Shown piece after piece: positions 33,778 through 45,300 of a DNA stretch of 64,000 bases. Every line of letters starts with the position of its first letter. Within the stretch, counting starts at the first letter, position 1. The notes below the pieces were generated by a model, which was given only the letters and a program-made list of their open reading frames with translations, did not search any database and was not told the origin of the DNA. The translations under genes were made by a program, and so were the position numbers. The DNA is from Clostridia bacterium (GTDB lineage Bacteria > Bacillota > Clostridia > Oscillospirales > Acutalibacteraceae). The stretch covers positions 62,001 through 126,000 of the forward strand of contig JAFQJL010000020.1 in assembly GCA_017414965.1 (NCBI GenBank). The letters run 5' to 3'.

Positions 33778-34712
33778 TGCATGCTGTCCTCCTTTTTCTG
33801 GAGAGTGTTGTTAAACAACAACGACAGCACCATGCTGATGATCATAAAGATCACAGCCGCTGCATTGGCGTAGCCAACACGGTAATCGTTCATACCGTAT
33901 TGGTACACAAACAAGCTCATAACCATTGACCGGTTATCCGGTCCACCGCCGGTCAGCGGCAGGATCAAGCCCATGTTTGACGCCAACGTGCCGAAGAATA
34001 CCGACACGATCAGATAACGGATCTGCGGCCAGATCGCCGGCACCGTTACGTGATAGAACTGCTGGAACTGGTTGGCGCCGTCGAGATGCGACGCCTCGTA
34101 CAGATCCCCGGGCACGTTGTTGATCGCCGCGATCAGCAAGACCATATACGTGCCGATACCGCACCACGATGCGATCACGATGATCCACGGGATGGTGTAT
34201 TCCACCAACCAGCCGTTCTCCGGAATGATGCTTTGCAGTCCCATCACATCCAGCAAGCCGTTGAGCAAGCCGATGCTCGGGTTTAAGACAAACGTCCAAA
34301 CCGTCGTAATCACGATGACCGACAGCACGTTCGGCACGTAAAACAGAAACCGGTAGATCTTATTTTCTACCTTTGTAATGTGGCCGTGCGTGACCACAAA
34401 CGAGAACAACAGAGCCAAGCCGCCAATGAGAATCTCTTTCCAGAAAACGATGACGAAATCGTTTTTGAGCGCGCCCCAGAACACGTCGTTTGTCAGAATG
34501 TTTTGATAATTCTGCCATCCAACCCATTCCTTGGTTAAGTCAAAACCGTTCCAGTTGGTAAAGCTGGCCTGCACCGATTCAAAAATCGGATAGATGAACA
34601 GCCAGAGATACAGCAGGAACGCCGGAAAGAAAAACAGCAACATAAAGCGGATCTTGGACCCATTCAACCGAGATACGAGATCGTACTCGGAAATCTTGCG
34701 TTTCTTTTTCAT
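33774..34712 (-). CDS. sugar ABC transporter permease, MalF-type
   Basis: The 312-residue CUT1-family permease (MKKKRKISEYDLVSRLNGSK) has a basic cytosolic N-terminus, six helices and the EAA loop EASHLDGANQFQQFYHVTVP. LPLTGGGPDNRSMVMSLFVYQ is typical of family periplasmic-side loops. The ribosome binding site is the GGAGGC run upstream. It pairs with the MalG-type permease and the lipoprotein; no ATP-binding subunit is encoded in the locus, so a shared MsmX/MsiK-type ATPase elsewhere must energise it. Confidence 0.95.
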   Translation of the reverse strand: MKKKRKISEYDLVSRLNGSKIRFMLLFFFPAFLLYLWLFIYPIFESVQASFTNWNGFDLTKEWVGWQNYQNILTNDVFWGALKNDFVIVFWKEILIGGLALLFSFVVTHGHITKVENKIYRFLFYVPNVLSVIVITTVWTFVLNPSIGLLNGLLDVMGLQSIIPENGWLVEYTIPWIIVIASWCGIGTYMVLLIAAINNVPGDLYEASHLDGANQFQQFYHVTVPAIWPQIRYLIVSVFFGTLASNMGLILPLTGGGPDNRSMVMSLFVYQYGMNDYRVGYANAAAVIFMIISMVLSLLFNNTLQKKEDSMQ

Positions 34713-34737
34713 AAAAGGGCCTCCGCGATAGGATTAA

Positions 34738-36264
34738 TTACGATTCAGCAATCTTCGTCTGGCAAGCCTTGTGCAAGCGCTCGCACGCCTTCTTCGCATC
34801 GATCTCGTGCAAAACGAGAGCATTCATAACGTTGTTCCACTCGGCATCGACCGTGCCCCACGAGCTCTTGAGGAACATACGCTTGTTCTTCGTGCTGGTA
34901 ATCACATCGATCGACTGCTTCGCCGCTTTGCTGTACTTATAATTGGAATAATCTACTTTCGTAATCGGGATGGAACCACCGTTTTCGCAGCTGCGCTGCA
35001 TCACTTCATCGCGATAGATGTAGCGCAGATATTCCAACGCGTTATCGCGGTTTTTGCCGTAGGTGGCCACCGCACAGCGACTGATATACGGAATCACATA
35101 GGTATCCTGATCCTTGGTCGCCAACGACGCCGGCGAGAAGCACATATCGAAGGTCGCCGGAATATCGTCCGACATCTCATCCTCCAGCCACAGACCGTTC
35201 GGGATCAGAAGCGATTTGTGGTTGAGCCACTCCATCTGCGACTCGATGTGGTTGAGCTGGACGGTACCCTTCATAAAGGCGCCCGTGCCGGCCAGTTTGT
35301 ACAAACGATCCAGTACCGACTGCATACGCTTATCGGTAAACGCCTTCGGATCGGTCGCGCCGGTGACCTGCTCAAAGTATTTGGCGTCGCCGTAAGCCGC
35401 AATGGCCGGCATTACCAGACCCCAGCCCAAATAACCGGAATGTATACCCGGGTAGCAGATAGCCGACTTACCGACCGCTTCTGCCTTTTTGGTGAACGCC
35501 ATAAAATCTTCGTAGTTTTCGGGCATCTTCAGATTGTTCTGCTTGAAGAAGGTGGTATCGTACCACATACCGTAAGCACCCCAGCTGGTCGGCATTTTGT
35601 TGAGCTTACCATTGGTACGGATCAACATACCGTCCTGCAGGTAATCCTTAATCAGCGTGTTGGTGCCCCAAACCTTGGCCGTCTTCAGCCAATCGGACAA
35701 TTCGTAGAATTTGCCGGCCGCTTCCATCGCGTTCTCCGGGAAACCGGCACCACTCATATACACAAAGTCGGTCGGGTTGTTGCTCATCCAACGGGAGAGC
35801 AACTGCGTGTGAACATTAACGCCCACGCGAAGCGTTACTTCCAGATCGGGGTTAGCCGCTTCGAATTCTTCAACCGTTTGTTCCAGCGGTTTGCTGCTCT
35901 CTGCGGTGTTCGCAAAACACTGGATCTCCAGCTTGCCGGTCAGTTTCTTCTCGGCCGTGCTGGCACCGCCACCCTTGGTCGTGGTGGTGGTCTTTTTGCC
36001 ACCCTCGTCCTTCTTTGTCGTGGTCGGCTTGCTGTCTTTTTTCGTGGTGGTAGTACCCTTGCTGTCATCGGGATCATCCGAATCCGCCGGATCATCCGAA
36101 TCCGCCGGATCGTCCGAATCCGCCGGATCGTCGGTGTCGTCGACCACGACGTCCTCACCTTCAACCTCGACCCATTCCTCCTCGGTAACGGTGCGTTCGC
36201 AGCCAATAACCGAGAACAGCATCAACACTGCCATCAACAGGGCCAAAATGCGTTTCAAATTCAT
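34738..36264 (-). CDS. sugar ABC transporter substrate-binding lipoprotein
   Basis: The 508-residue protein starts MNLKRILALLMAVLMLFSVI with the lipobox VIGC and lipidation at Cys22. A very acidic linker follows (about 30-70, three DDPADS repeats encoded by 18-bp repeats at 36071-36124), then a Thr/Lys-rich stretch (about 70-105) and a solute-binding domain of family 1 (extracellular, from about 110): LEIQCFANTAESSKPLEQTV, VTLRVGVN, FAVFYMSG-like regions and SWGAYGMWYDTTFFKQNNL. It should deliver an oligosaccharide to the two permeases. The extended linker would place the binding domain well outside the membrane. Confidence 0.94.
   Translation of the reverse strand: MNLKRILALLMAVLMLFSVIGCERTVTEEEWVEVEGEDVVVDDTDDPADSDDPADSDDPADSDDPDDSKGTTTTKKDSKPTTTKKDEGGKKTTTTTKGGGASTAEKKLTGKLEIQCFANTAESSKPLEQTVEEFEAANPDLEVTLRVGVNVHTQLLSRWMSNNPTDFVYMSGAGFPENAMEAAGKFYELSDWLKTAKVWGTNTLIKDYLQDGMLIRTNGKLNKMPTSWGAYGMWYDTTFFKQNNLKMPENYEDFMAFTKKAEAVGKSAICYPGIHSGYLGWGLVMPAIAAYGDAKYFEQVTGATDPKAFTDKRMQSVLDRLYKLAGTGAFMKGTVQLNHIESQMEWLNHKSLLIPNGLWLEDEMSDDIPATFDMCFSPASLATKDQDTYVIPYISRCAVATYGKNRDNALEYLRYIYRDEVMQRSCENGGSIPITKVDYSNYKYSKAAKQSIDVITSTKNKRMFLKSSWGTVDAEWNNVMNALVLHEIDAKKACERLHKACQTKIAES
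36071..36124 (-). repeat. three 18-bp repeats coding for DDPADS
   Basis: The units GGATCATCCGAATCCGCC (36071-36088 and 36089-36106) and a one-base variant (36107-36124) lie in the linker of the lipoprotein gene. They encode the acidic DDPADS motif and are prone to copy-number change. Confidence 0.9.
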
Positions 36265-36305
36265 ACTCTCTCTTCCTTTCTAATGTGAACATATTTAAGC
36301 GGCTT

Positions 36306-36333
36306 ATCCTGCCCCGAAAATTCGGGGCAGGAT
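36306..36333. repeat. 13-bp inverted repeat between giant protein and lipoprotein genes
   Basis: ATCCTGCCCCGAA (36306-36318) and TTCGGGGCAGGAT (36321-36333) form a nearly loopless, GC-rich palindrome. On the minus strand it lies just downstream of the 3020-residue gene and upstream of the lipoprotein gene. No T-run follows, so it may stabilise a processed 3' end or reduce read-through rather than fully terminate. Confidence 0.75.
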
Positions 36334-36342
36334 GCCGTCACA

Positions 36343-39300
36343 TTATTCGTTTGCCGGAGTTTCCGCCGGTACTTCTTCCTCTTCCTTCTTTTTCTTCTTC
36401 TTGATCAGAATGATGATCCAACAAGTCGCGCCGCCGGCAACCAACACGCCGCCGACCACAATCAGAAGGATCGCCCACCACGGCAGACCAACGATCCGTC
36501 TGGTGATAACCTTCTTCTTGTACTTCTTCTTGGCCGGTTCGTCATCATCCTCAAGCGGATCTTCCTCGTCCGCCGGCTCGTCATCATCGGTAGTCGACTC
36601 TTCTTCATCGTCGGTAATCGGATCTTCCTCGTCCTCGACCGGATCCTCTTCAACCGGCTCATCCGGCTGGATCGGCTCGTCGGTCTTGACGACCATCTTT
36701 TCAAACACAACGTCAACCGTTACGTTATCCTGAATATCCGACAGCGACAACGAATTGGCCACCTTGACTTCTTCGCCGTCAACGGTGATAGAGGCAATCT
36801 TATAACCGGTATCCGGCGTGATCTTGACCTTCATATCCGCACCCGGCTTCACTTCGGTCACACCGAAGTTGGTCACCGCACCGTGACCGTTATGCTTCAC
36901 CAGCACCGCATACATATTCGGCGACATCAAGCGATACATCTTGGTTTCGTTCTCTTTGAGCGACACCTTGAAGCTGTCCGTATCCATCGAAACAAACTCG
37001 CCCTCATACACATCGTAGACCGAGTGATTCTGCGGCAGTTTGATGACGCGGTCACCCGCATACGCGTTGTGTACCGATACGTAGTGATTGTTCGAGTAGA
37101 CGACATCGCCCAACACATCCGAATAGATGTGACCGTTGGCGGCCTTGACCAGATTCTGAAGCATCGCGTTCGGAATGTTCGGCGCCGCCGAATAGACCGA
37201 CGTCCAATCGCCCATATCCTTCACAGCCAAACCAACGTCGCCGTTCTCATAGTGGCCAAGCGCCGTCGCGGCCGAATCGGTCACCGTGATGTACGGACCG
37301 ACCTCGGCATTAGCCGTACCGAACGAAGCGCCCTTAAGACCCTTCGTGTAATCGTGCGTACCGTTTGTAACGGTAACGTTCGCACGGATGGGTTTGCCGA
37401 TCTGCATGGTCATATCCATTTCGGTGAGTTGCTCGATGTTCTCCACCGAGTTGGTGTTGGTATCCGAAATACCCGTAGCAAACACCCACACCACGATCTT
37501 GCCGTCCTTCTTGAGCTGCTCGTCGATTGCTTTGCGCTCTGCTTCGGTCAGCTGGTACGGACTCAAGATCAGGTTGACCTTATAATCAGTATCCACAAGG
37601 CCCTTCACCAAATCGGAGATCACATAAGAGTCGTAGTTGGCACCGAATGTACCGAGGTTGAAGCGCTGCATCAGGTACAAATAATGGTAAACCTGATACG
37701 CCGCGCCGAAGGAATACGGCGAATAATGATACGTCTTTTCGCTGATAAACACACCGATATCGGAGGTGGTCTTACGCTCATTAAAGACGGCGAAATCGCC
37801 CTCTGCCTTCATCTGAGCCATCAAGTTATACATCTGCGTGTCGTCGAACCAACCGCCGTCCATATCGTAGAACCAACCGCCCATGCTCTCGGTAAGAATC
37901 TGTGCATAGTCACGCTTGAGCTGGTTGATCGTCTCCTCCATGGTGTAGGTCTTACCAACGCCGCTATCCTGATCCGGCAGGCCGATGGTCGTACCAATCG
38001 ACGTACGGTTATCCTGCTCCTGCAAGAACAACTTGTTGTGAGCCTTAACCGAGTCGGTCATCGTCATCGTCGCACCGGATTTCTCCAGATCGCGTTCGTT
38101 GTAGTTCTGCGGAGCGCAGATGAAATCGACCATATCCGACTCCAGCACACGCTGGATATTGGTAGACGAGATGTCGTTACCTTCGTGCGAGTAGGCGTTC
38201 CATACGTAACCGTGGTAACCACCGACAATCAGTTGATCATCGGTCGCTTCCTTGGCCGCAGTACATACCGACAGGAAGGTTTCAGCCATCGCCCAACCTT
38301 GATAATCCTGGAAGTCGAGAATGTTCTTCTGCGTAGCCGGATCCAGCACGCTGATATACTCGGTCGTGGTGCGCTCCTCGTAGGTCGGCACCGTTGCCGT
38401 CTTCAGCGTAACTTCGTTATTCTTCCACGCCTCCTGCAGCTTGGCGTCAGTACCGTACTTCTCGGTCAGCCACTTGCGGAAGCCCTTCTCAGCCGCCGGC
38501 GAGAAGTCGATCGCGCCCTGCAAGCTAGACGGATAGAACAGCCACTCACCCGTCTGGAAACCAGTCAAGCGGATGCCATACACACGGCTGAAATAGCTCT
38601 TCGTTCTGGCATACGACAGCACATCTTTCAGAACCTTCGCCACGTCCTCACGGTATTTTTCCGAGGACAGCGACACGCCCTGTACGGTGCCATCGTTACG
38701 GACCTGCAGCTCATCGGGATTGAGTTCCTGCCACCAGGTCGGCGCATTACAGCTGATCGAGATCATGATCATGCCGTTCGGGTTTTCGTTCAAGACATCC
38801 AATACCTTGGTGTCGAACGCATCGTAATTGATGCTACCGTCGCGCTCCCACCAGTCTTCTAATGCGTTGTGGAAGGACAGGTACATATCCAGATCGCCCT
38901 GCTCGGCAAACTGATCGGCGTTAACAAAACGACCGGTATCCACCGACAAGAGTGCTGCCAAGTGGTTGCGCGGCACACCGTCAATAAACAACGTCGGTTC
39001 GCCATTGTAATCCTTCACTTCGGACTTGATGTGATCCAACGCGACCGAACGAACGACACGGAAGTCCATAAACTTGTTGTCGTACATAAACTCGTTGGTA
39101 ATAAGGAACGTATCCTGATCCAACTGCAAGGTGTAACGACCTTCGTCAATAAACTTCGGTACCATCATACGGAACTTCGCCGTAAACTCCTCGCCCACCG
39201 GCCATGCCTGCGGGTTGGAGCCGTCGATGAGTTCCAGTTTACTGGAAGTGACGCGCACCATACTGTTACGCTTCCAGATGTTGACGTTGAATTCCGGATT

Positions 39301-42300
39301 GGTCGTAATCGGACGGTTGAGCTTCATCGTGATTTCCACGTCGGTGTATTCACCGGCTTCGGAATCGCGCTCCACCGTTCCTGCATCGACGATCTCCACC
39401 GACGCGTCGACGAAATACGAGTTATCAAACTGAATATACGCCCACGGGTTGACCGGCACCGCACCGAGCACCATCGATTTCTCCCACTTACTGTCGTCGT
39501 GATCGATTTCGGTCCAACCCTCTTCCAGCTTGTTGCTGCACTTGACGTCGCCGTTCGATGCCACGATCATACGCACACCGTTGGCGAGATCAACACGAGC
39601 GTCAAACAGCAAGCCGGCCTGCGAAACCACGTTGTAGGCGCTAAACGCAAGCGTATTCTTGCCCGGCTTCAAATACTTGGCAATATCCAGCACGTGCGGC
39701 TTCTTCCAAGTATCTTCCACATCGGAGGTTTCACTATCGACAAATTCACCGTTGATATACAACTCAAACTTATCGTCACAGGTCATCTGGATAACCGCCT
39801 GCGTCACCTGCTCGGTGATTTCGAAACTCGTACGGAAGTAACGCGGTACGCGCACGGCGCTGATCGAAGCGTTTTCGGTATACCAGATCCACTGACCCTG
39901 CCAGTTGGAGCCGGAAACCGGAATGTCTGCAACCTGCACTTCAAGCTCGTCGATCACCATCTTGCCGCTTTCGGTCTCAATGGTCATCTCCGCAACTGTG
40001 CAACTCGGCGCCGTAAAGAACAGAGACAGCATACCAGCTTCATCAATGGTCGCCTTCTGCGCAAACGCCGTGCCGGCGATCTCGTTGTAGTTGTGATCCA
40101 AGTACTTCACTTTGACGGTCGCTTGCGAAACAGTCGCTTCGCTGATCTCCGCCTGAAGTTTGTAAACGTAATTGCTTCTGAGACCCGTCAGACGAGCGGT
40201 CATCTGCGCCTTGCCGGTGAGCACCGCTGCACCGTCGCGACCGGCAACGTTGCCATCGGTCTGCATCAGCTGAACATCGTCAAAACAAGCCGTGCCGTTG
40301 GTAACACCCAACCAGATATGCACAAATTCGCAATCGCCTTCGGTGGTAAAGGTGGCCTCCACCTTCTGCCAACCGTCGGTCGGACCGTAGACACGATAAC
40401 CGGTCAACGACAGATAAGCGTTGTATTCGGTTGTCGCTGTCGACTGATCCGGCGACTGACGGATCCACGGCGTATGGTAAACTCTCGCGCCCTCTTGCTT
40501 AACCCAATAAGAAAGCGTGTAGGTCGTATCCGGCTCGACATCCAAGTAATATGCATCCTTGGTTGCCATGCCGTACGTGCCGTCCTGAGCGGTCAGTTTT
40601 GCTACGTGACCGTGCTCGGCATCCAGCACCACGTCCGCCGTTCCCTCGCCGGTAATCAAAGCAGAGGAAGCCTGCCAGTTTTGCGGGAACACGCCGTAAC
40701 CGACGTGCGTCCAAGCCTCGCCATCCTCGAAATCGTGGTTGGTTACCAACTGACCGAGTTCACTATCGACATAGCCGACATTCTTGCCGGTCCAGCCAAC
40801 AACGTTGCCGTTACGAGACGGCATAGCAAAGTTATCCCAATATGCAACCGTCGTAGACGTATCCTGAACACGACGGAGCGTAATGTGGTCAACCCACAAT
40901 TCCGCACGCCCCATCGAGACGTCAATGAAGAATTTGCCCTTCACGCCGCCGGACGGAACGATCAGCTTCATCTTATACTGCTTCCACTCGCTACTGGTGG
41001 TCGACGCGCCCGAAAGCTGTGCATCCACCGTCGTCAGCGTGGTAACAGCCACATCGTCGTTGTTGTAGACGACAAGGCTGAGTTTTGCCGTCGCGTTAAC
41101 GGCATTTTTGCTCTTCACCCAGTAGGACAGTTCGTAGTAGTCACCCGCCGTCACAGCAACGTAACCACCGTTTTCAACCGAGAAGCTGGCCTTCGAGCTG
41201 TTGCGCTTGATGTAGAGCGAGTTCTGACCGGTATACGAATCGGTCGAATCAATCTTCATCTCCGCTTCTACGTCGCTCGAGGTGTTATAGAACCAGTTGG
41301 TCGGCGAGCCGTCCGCGTTGGTCATTTCAAAGTCCAAGTTGGTATCGTTGCTCAACTTGATCAGTTCCAACGAATCGTAAACGATCCAGCTGCCCTCTGC
41401 TCCTGCACAAGCCAGACGGATATCCGTCGCGGTGGCGTTGTCAGAGGTGCGGAACGGAACCGAAATCTTCTTCCAGTCACGAGCGCCAACCCAGTAGTTG
41501 GAGGACGGCCAGAGCCATGCATTGTTGGCTTCGCCGGTATCACTGGTCTGGTGGAAGAACACGTAGTTGTTGATGCCTTCGCCGCCGGCCTTCACCCAGA
41601 AGGTCAGCACGTAGTTGGTGCTCGGCTGCACCGGCACCGCCGAACTGATCGCCAGGCTAATGCCTTCCGAACCGCCGGCAATCTTGGTAATGCGAAGCGC
41701 CTTACCGTCCACGCCGTCGACCAAATCGTACTGGTAATTCTGCATGTTGCCGTTGTCGTTTTTGATCCAACCGTACGGCGGCATACCACCGTCGTCGATA
41801 TCAAAGCCAAGCGTATCCTCTGGCGAGATCGGTGCAGTTTCCTGCATGATCAGGTTATCGACGTACACGTCGCCGCCAGAAGCCAGCAACCAGACATAGA
41901 TATAACCTGCATCGCTTTCGCTGGTAAACATCGCCGTCACCTGCTTCCAGCCATTCGTCAAACCGGAAACGGTGTAGTTGTTACGCGGCAAATACGTATT
42001 GTTGATCGTATTCGAACCGTCCGCCTTATGCTGACGGATATACGGATAAACGGTGCAGTCTTCCGAGGTCGTCTTGAGCCAATAGGTGATCTTGTAAGTC
42101 GTGTTCGGTTTCACGTCAACACGATAACTATCACTGGTGTGGAAAGCAACCGAATCCTTGGTCGGATGCAACTTGACCGAGCTGTTGCCGTCGTACTTCT
42201 CATCCGTAGCCAAGCTAAACGAGCCTTCGCCGGCCGTGCCGTCGTTGTTGCCGACACCAAACATAGAAAATCCAACCAAATTGCCGTTGGAATGGCGTTC

Positions 42301-45300
42301 GAAACCGCCGTTGAAGATCATATTATCTTCCGGCTCGACATAGGTTACTTTCGTCAACGAGACGTTATCAAACCACGCCGTACCGCCCCTGACCGACAGC
42401 CAGATATACACCTTCTCGCAGTCGCTCGACGAAGTATACGTTCCCTCGACCTTCTGCCAACCGTTGGTCGCGCCGGTCAAACGGAAATCGGTCAAACCGT
42501 AATACGGATTCACGGCATTGCCGTTTTCCGCCGTCAGCTGACGCATAAACGGTTGCGTGTAGACATCCGCGTCACCCTCTTGCTTCACCCAATACGAGAA
42601 AGCGTAGGTGGTGTTCGGCTCCACGGCAATGCCGTAGCCATCCATCGTCGAGATGGCGTAGCCGCCGTCTTCGGAGGTGTGAGTGACCTTGGCGATCAAA
42701 CCGCGGTCGTTGTCAACGTCTGCGGTGACCGTACCGGTACCGAGATCGATCGTGAGATCCATCCAATAGTACGGAATCACACCGGGCTTGCCATCTTCGA
42801 AGCCACCGTTTGTCACCAAACCGCCATCAAACGGAGAACTGGGAACCAATGGAGTATTATCAACCAGCGCGACGTCGTCGATATAGAACGTACCGCCCTG
42901 ACCCGCAAACATAAAGGTCAGGCGAGTCGCATCCGCACCGGTAATAAAGTTCTCTTCTACTTTCACCCAGCCGTTGGTGTCGCCCTCACGGACGAAGTTG
43001 GTCGGCTGTGCGTATGCGCCGTCCGCATCGCCGGTGGCGGTGCGCTGACGCATCAAAACCTTGGAGCTGGCGCTCGCGCCAACCTGCTTCAACCAGTAGC
43101 TGAAGGTATACTCGGTGTTCGGCTGAACAGCGATGTAATAGCCGTCCGCTTCCAGCGTGCCGGTGCCAAAGAAGCCGTCCGCCGGTGTGATCTTCATCAC
43201 GTGGCTCAGGCGATCGAGATCTTCCACGACTTCCTTGCTGCCGGTGCCGCCGAAGATACCGCAATCCTGCCAACCGGTCACGCCATCGGCAAAGTTGCCG
43301 TTGGCAACCATACCGGTGACCGCTTCGTCAACCATAGCCGGCTTGGCGACCAACGCCACGTCGTCGATGTAGAACGTACCGCCCTGACCCGCAAACATAA
43401 AGGTCAGGCGAGTCGCATCCGCGCCGGTCGTGAATTTCTCTTCTACTTTCACCCAGCCATTGGTGTCGCCCTCGCGGACGAAATTGGTCGGCTGTGCGTA
43501 TGCGCCGTCCGCATCGCCGGTGGCGGTGCGCTGACGCATCATAACCTTGGAGCTGGCGCTCGCGCCAACCTGCTTCAACCAGTAGCTGAAGGTATACTCG
43601 GTGTTCGGCTGAACAGCGATGTAATAGCCATCCGCTTCCAGCGTGCCGGTACCAAAGAAGCCGTCCGCCGGTGTGATCTTCATCACGTGGCTCATACGGT
43701 CAGTATCTTCCACAACTTCCTTGCTACCGGTGCCGCCGAAGATACCGCAATCCTGCCAACCGGTCACGCCATCGGCAAAGTTGCCGTTGGCGACCATACC
43801 GGTAACCGCTTCGTCAACCATAGCCGGCTTGACAACCAACGAAACGTCGTCAAAGCTGACCGTACCCTTGGAGGCTGCCAGCCAAATGTAAGCCGACTCG
43901 CAATCCGCGTCGGTCGTGAAGTTCGCCGTTACCTGCGTCCAGCCGTTCGTCTCGCCGGTCACGCGGTAATCTGCCAAACAATAATACGGATTGGTTGACG
44001 CATTGCCGCCCGCCGCATTGTGCTGACGGATATACGGGACCGAGGAAACCTCTGCGCCTTCCTGCTTCACCCAATAAGAAAGGATGTAATTGGTAGACGG
44101 CGAAACGTCTACGCTGTAGCCGTCCATCGTCGCGATACCGTAGGAAGCACCGTCGCCGGTGACAATCTGTGCCACACGGCCGCCGCGATCGACATCGTGC
44201 TCGATCGTGATGGTACCGGTCGAATTGTCACCAATGGTGATCGGCATCCAGAACTGCGCATCGCCGGTGGACATCGTATTTTCAAAACTACCGTTTTGCA
44301 ACAGACCATCATCGGCTGCCGCAATCGTCTTATACATGATCCACTCATCCACATAGACCGATCCGCCGGAAACAACCAACCACGGATAGACATATGCGGT
44401 ATTGTCATCGGTGGTGAAATCCACCGTGACCTGTTTCCAGCCGTTAGTCGCACCGGAAACCGTATAATCGCCGCCCGACCAGAACGGAGCCGTAGAGGAA
44501 TTGCCGCCGCCCTGCGCATGCTGACGAACCATCGGATGAATCGACGCCGCCGAAGATTCGATTCTTACCATATAGGTAATACGATAATTCGTGGAGGGTT
44601 CTACGGCGATCTCGTGACCTTCCGCTACATGGAAGATGTACGAACCGGCCGTTGCGGTGATGGCAACCGCCGACTCACCGGCAAACGCCTGATTCGGTGC
44701 CTGCGCAAACGAACCCGCGCCGGTGCCGTCCGCACCAAAGCCGGAGAAGCCGACCAAAGCGCCAGACTCAGTACGCTCGAAGCCGCTGTTGAAGATCATA
44801 CCCTTGTCGACGATCTCAACCTGCTTCTTCTTGGTAAACGAAACATCGTCAAAGTAAGCCGTACCGTTTGTTACGGTCAGCCAAAGATAAACGTATTTCG
44901 CATCCGGATCCGCCGTGAAGGTCGCTTCGATCTTCTGCCAATCCGCCGCACCGCTGACGCGATGCTCCGTCAACGCCAGAAAAGCGTTCGCGGTGTTACC
45001 CATCGACTCGTTATGCTGACGGATATACGGGACAGAGGAAACCTCGCCACCTACCGTCTTCACCCAATAGGTGAAATTGTAGGTAGCGCCACCTTCCACC
45101 TCGATGATACCGTAAGTATCCATCGTGGCTACGGCATACATACCGTTGGCAACCACTTCCGCCACCTTGCCGCCGCGCGTGGCATCCGATGCCAGCAGCG
45201 CCGTTCCGGTGCCGTTGTCCAGCGAAAGCGGCATCCAGTAGTGCGGGTTTCCGCCGATTTCGCCACTTTCGAAGTCGCCGTTATGCACAAGTTCTTCTTC

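Noticed and set aside
36071-36124. A short array of identical units that could suggest a CRISPR
   Set aside because: The units are directly adjacent without spacers and encode DDPADS in frame.
36883-38862. An open frame of 659 codons on the plus strand
   Set aside because: It is antisense to the glycosidase-like barrel of the giant protein, without motifs or translation signals.
38869-43998. A very long open frame on the plus strand (over 1700 codons)
   Set aside because: It is antisense to the giant surface protein gene. The amino acid composition (rich in Arg, His, Ile, Val without domain motifs) is what reverse-reading of the repeated modules gives, and it has no ribosome binding site.
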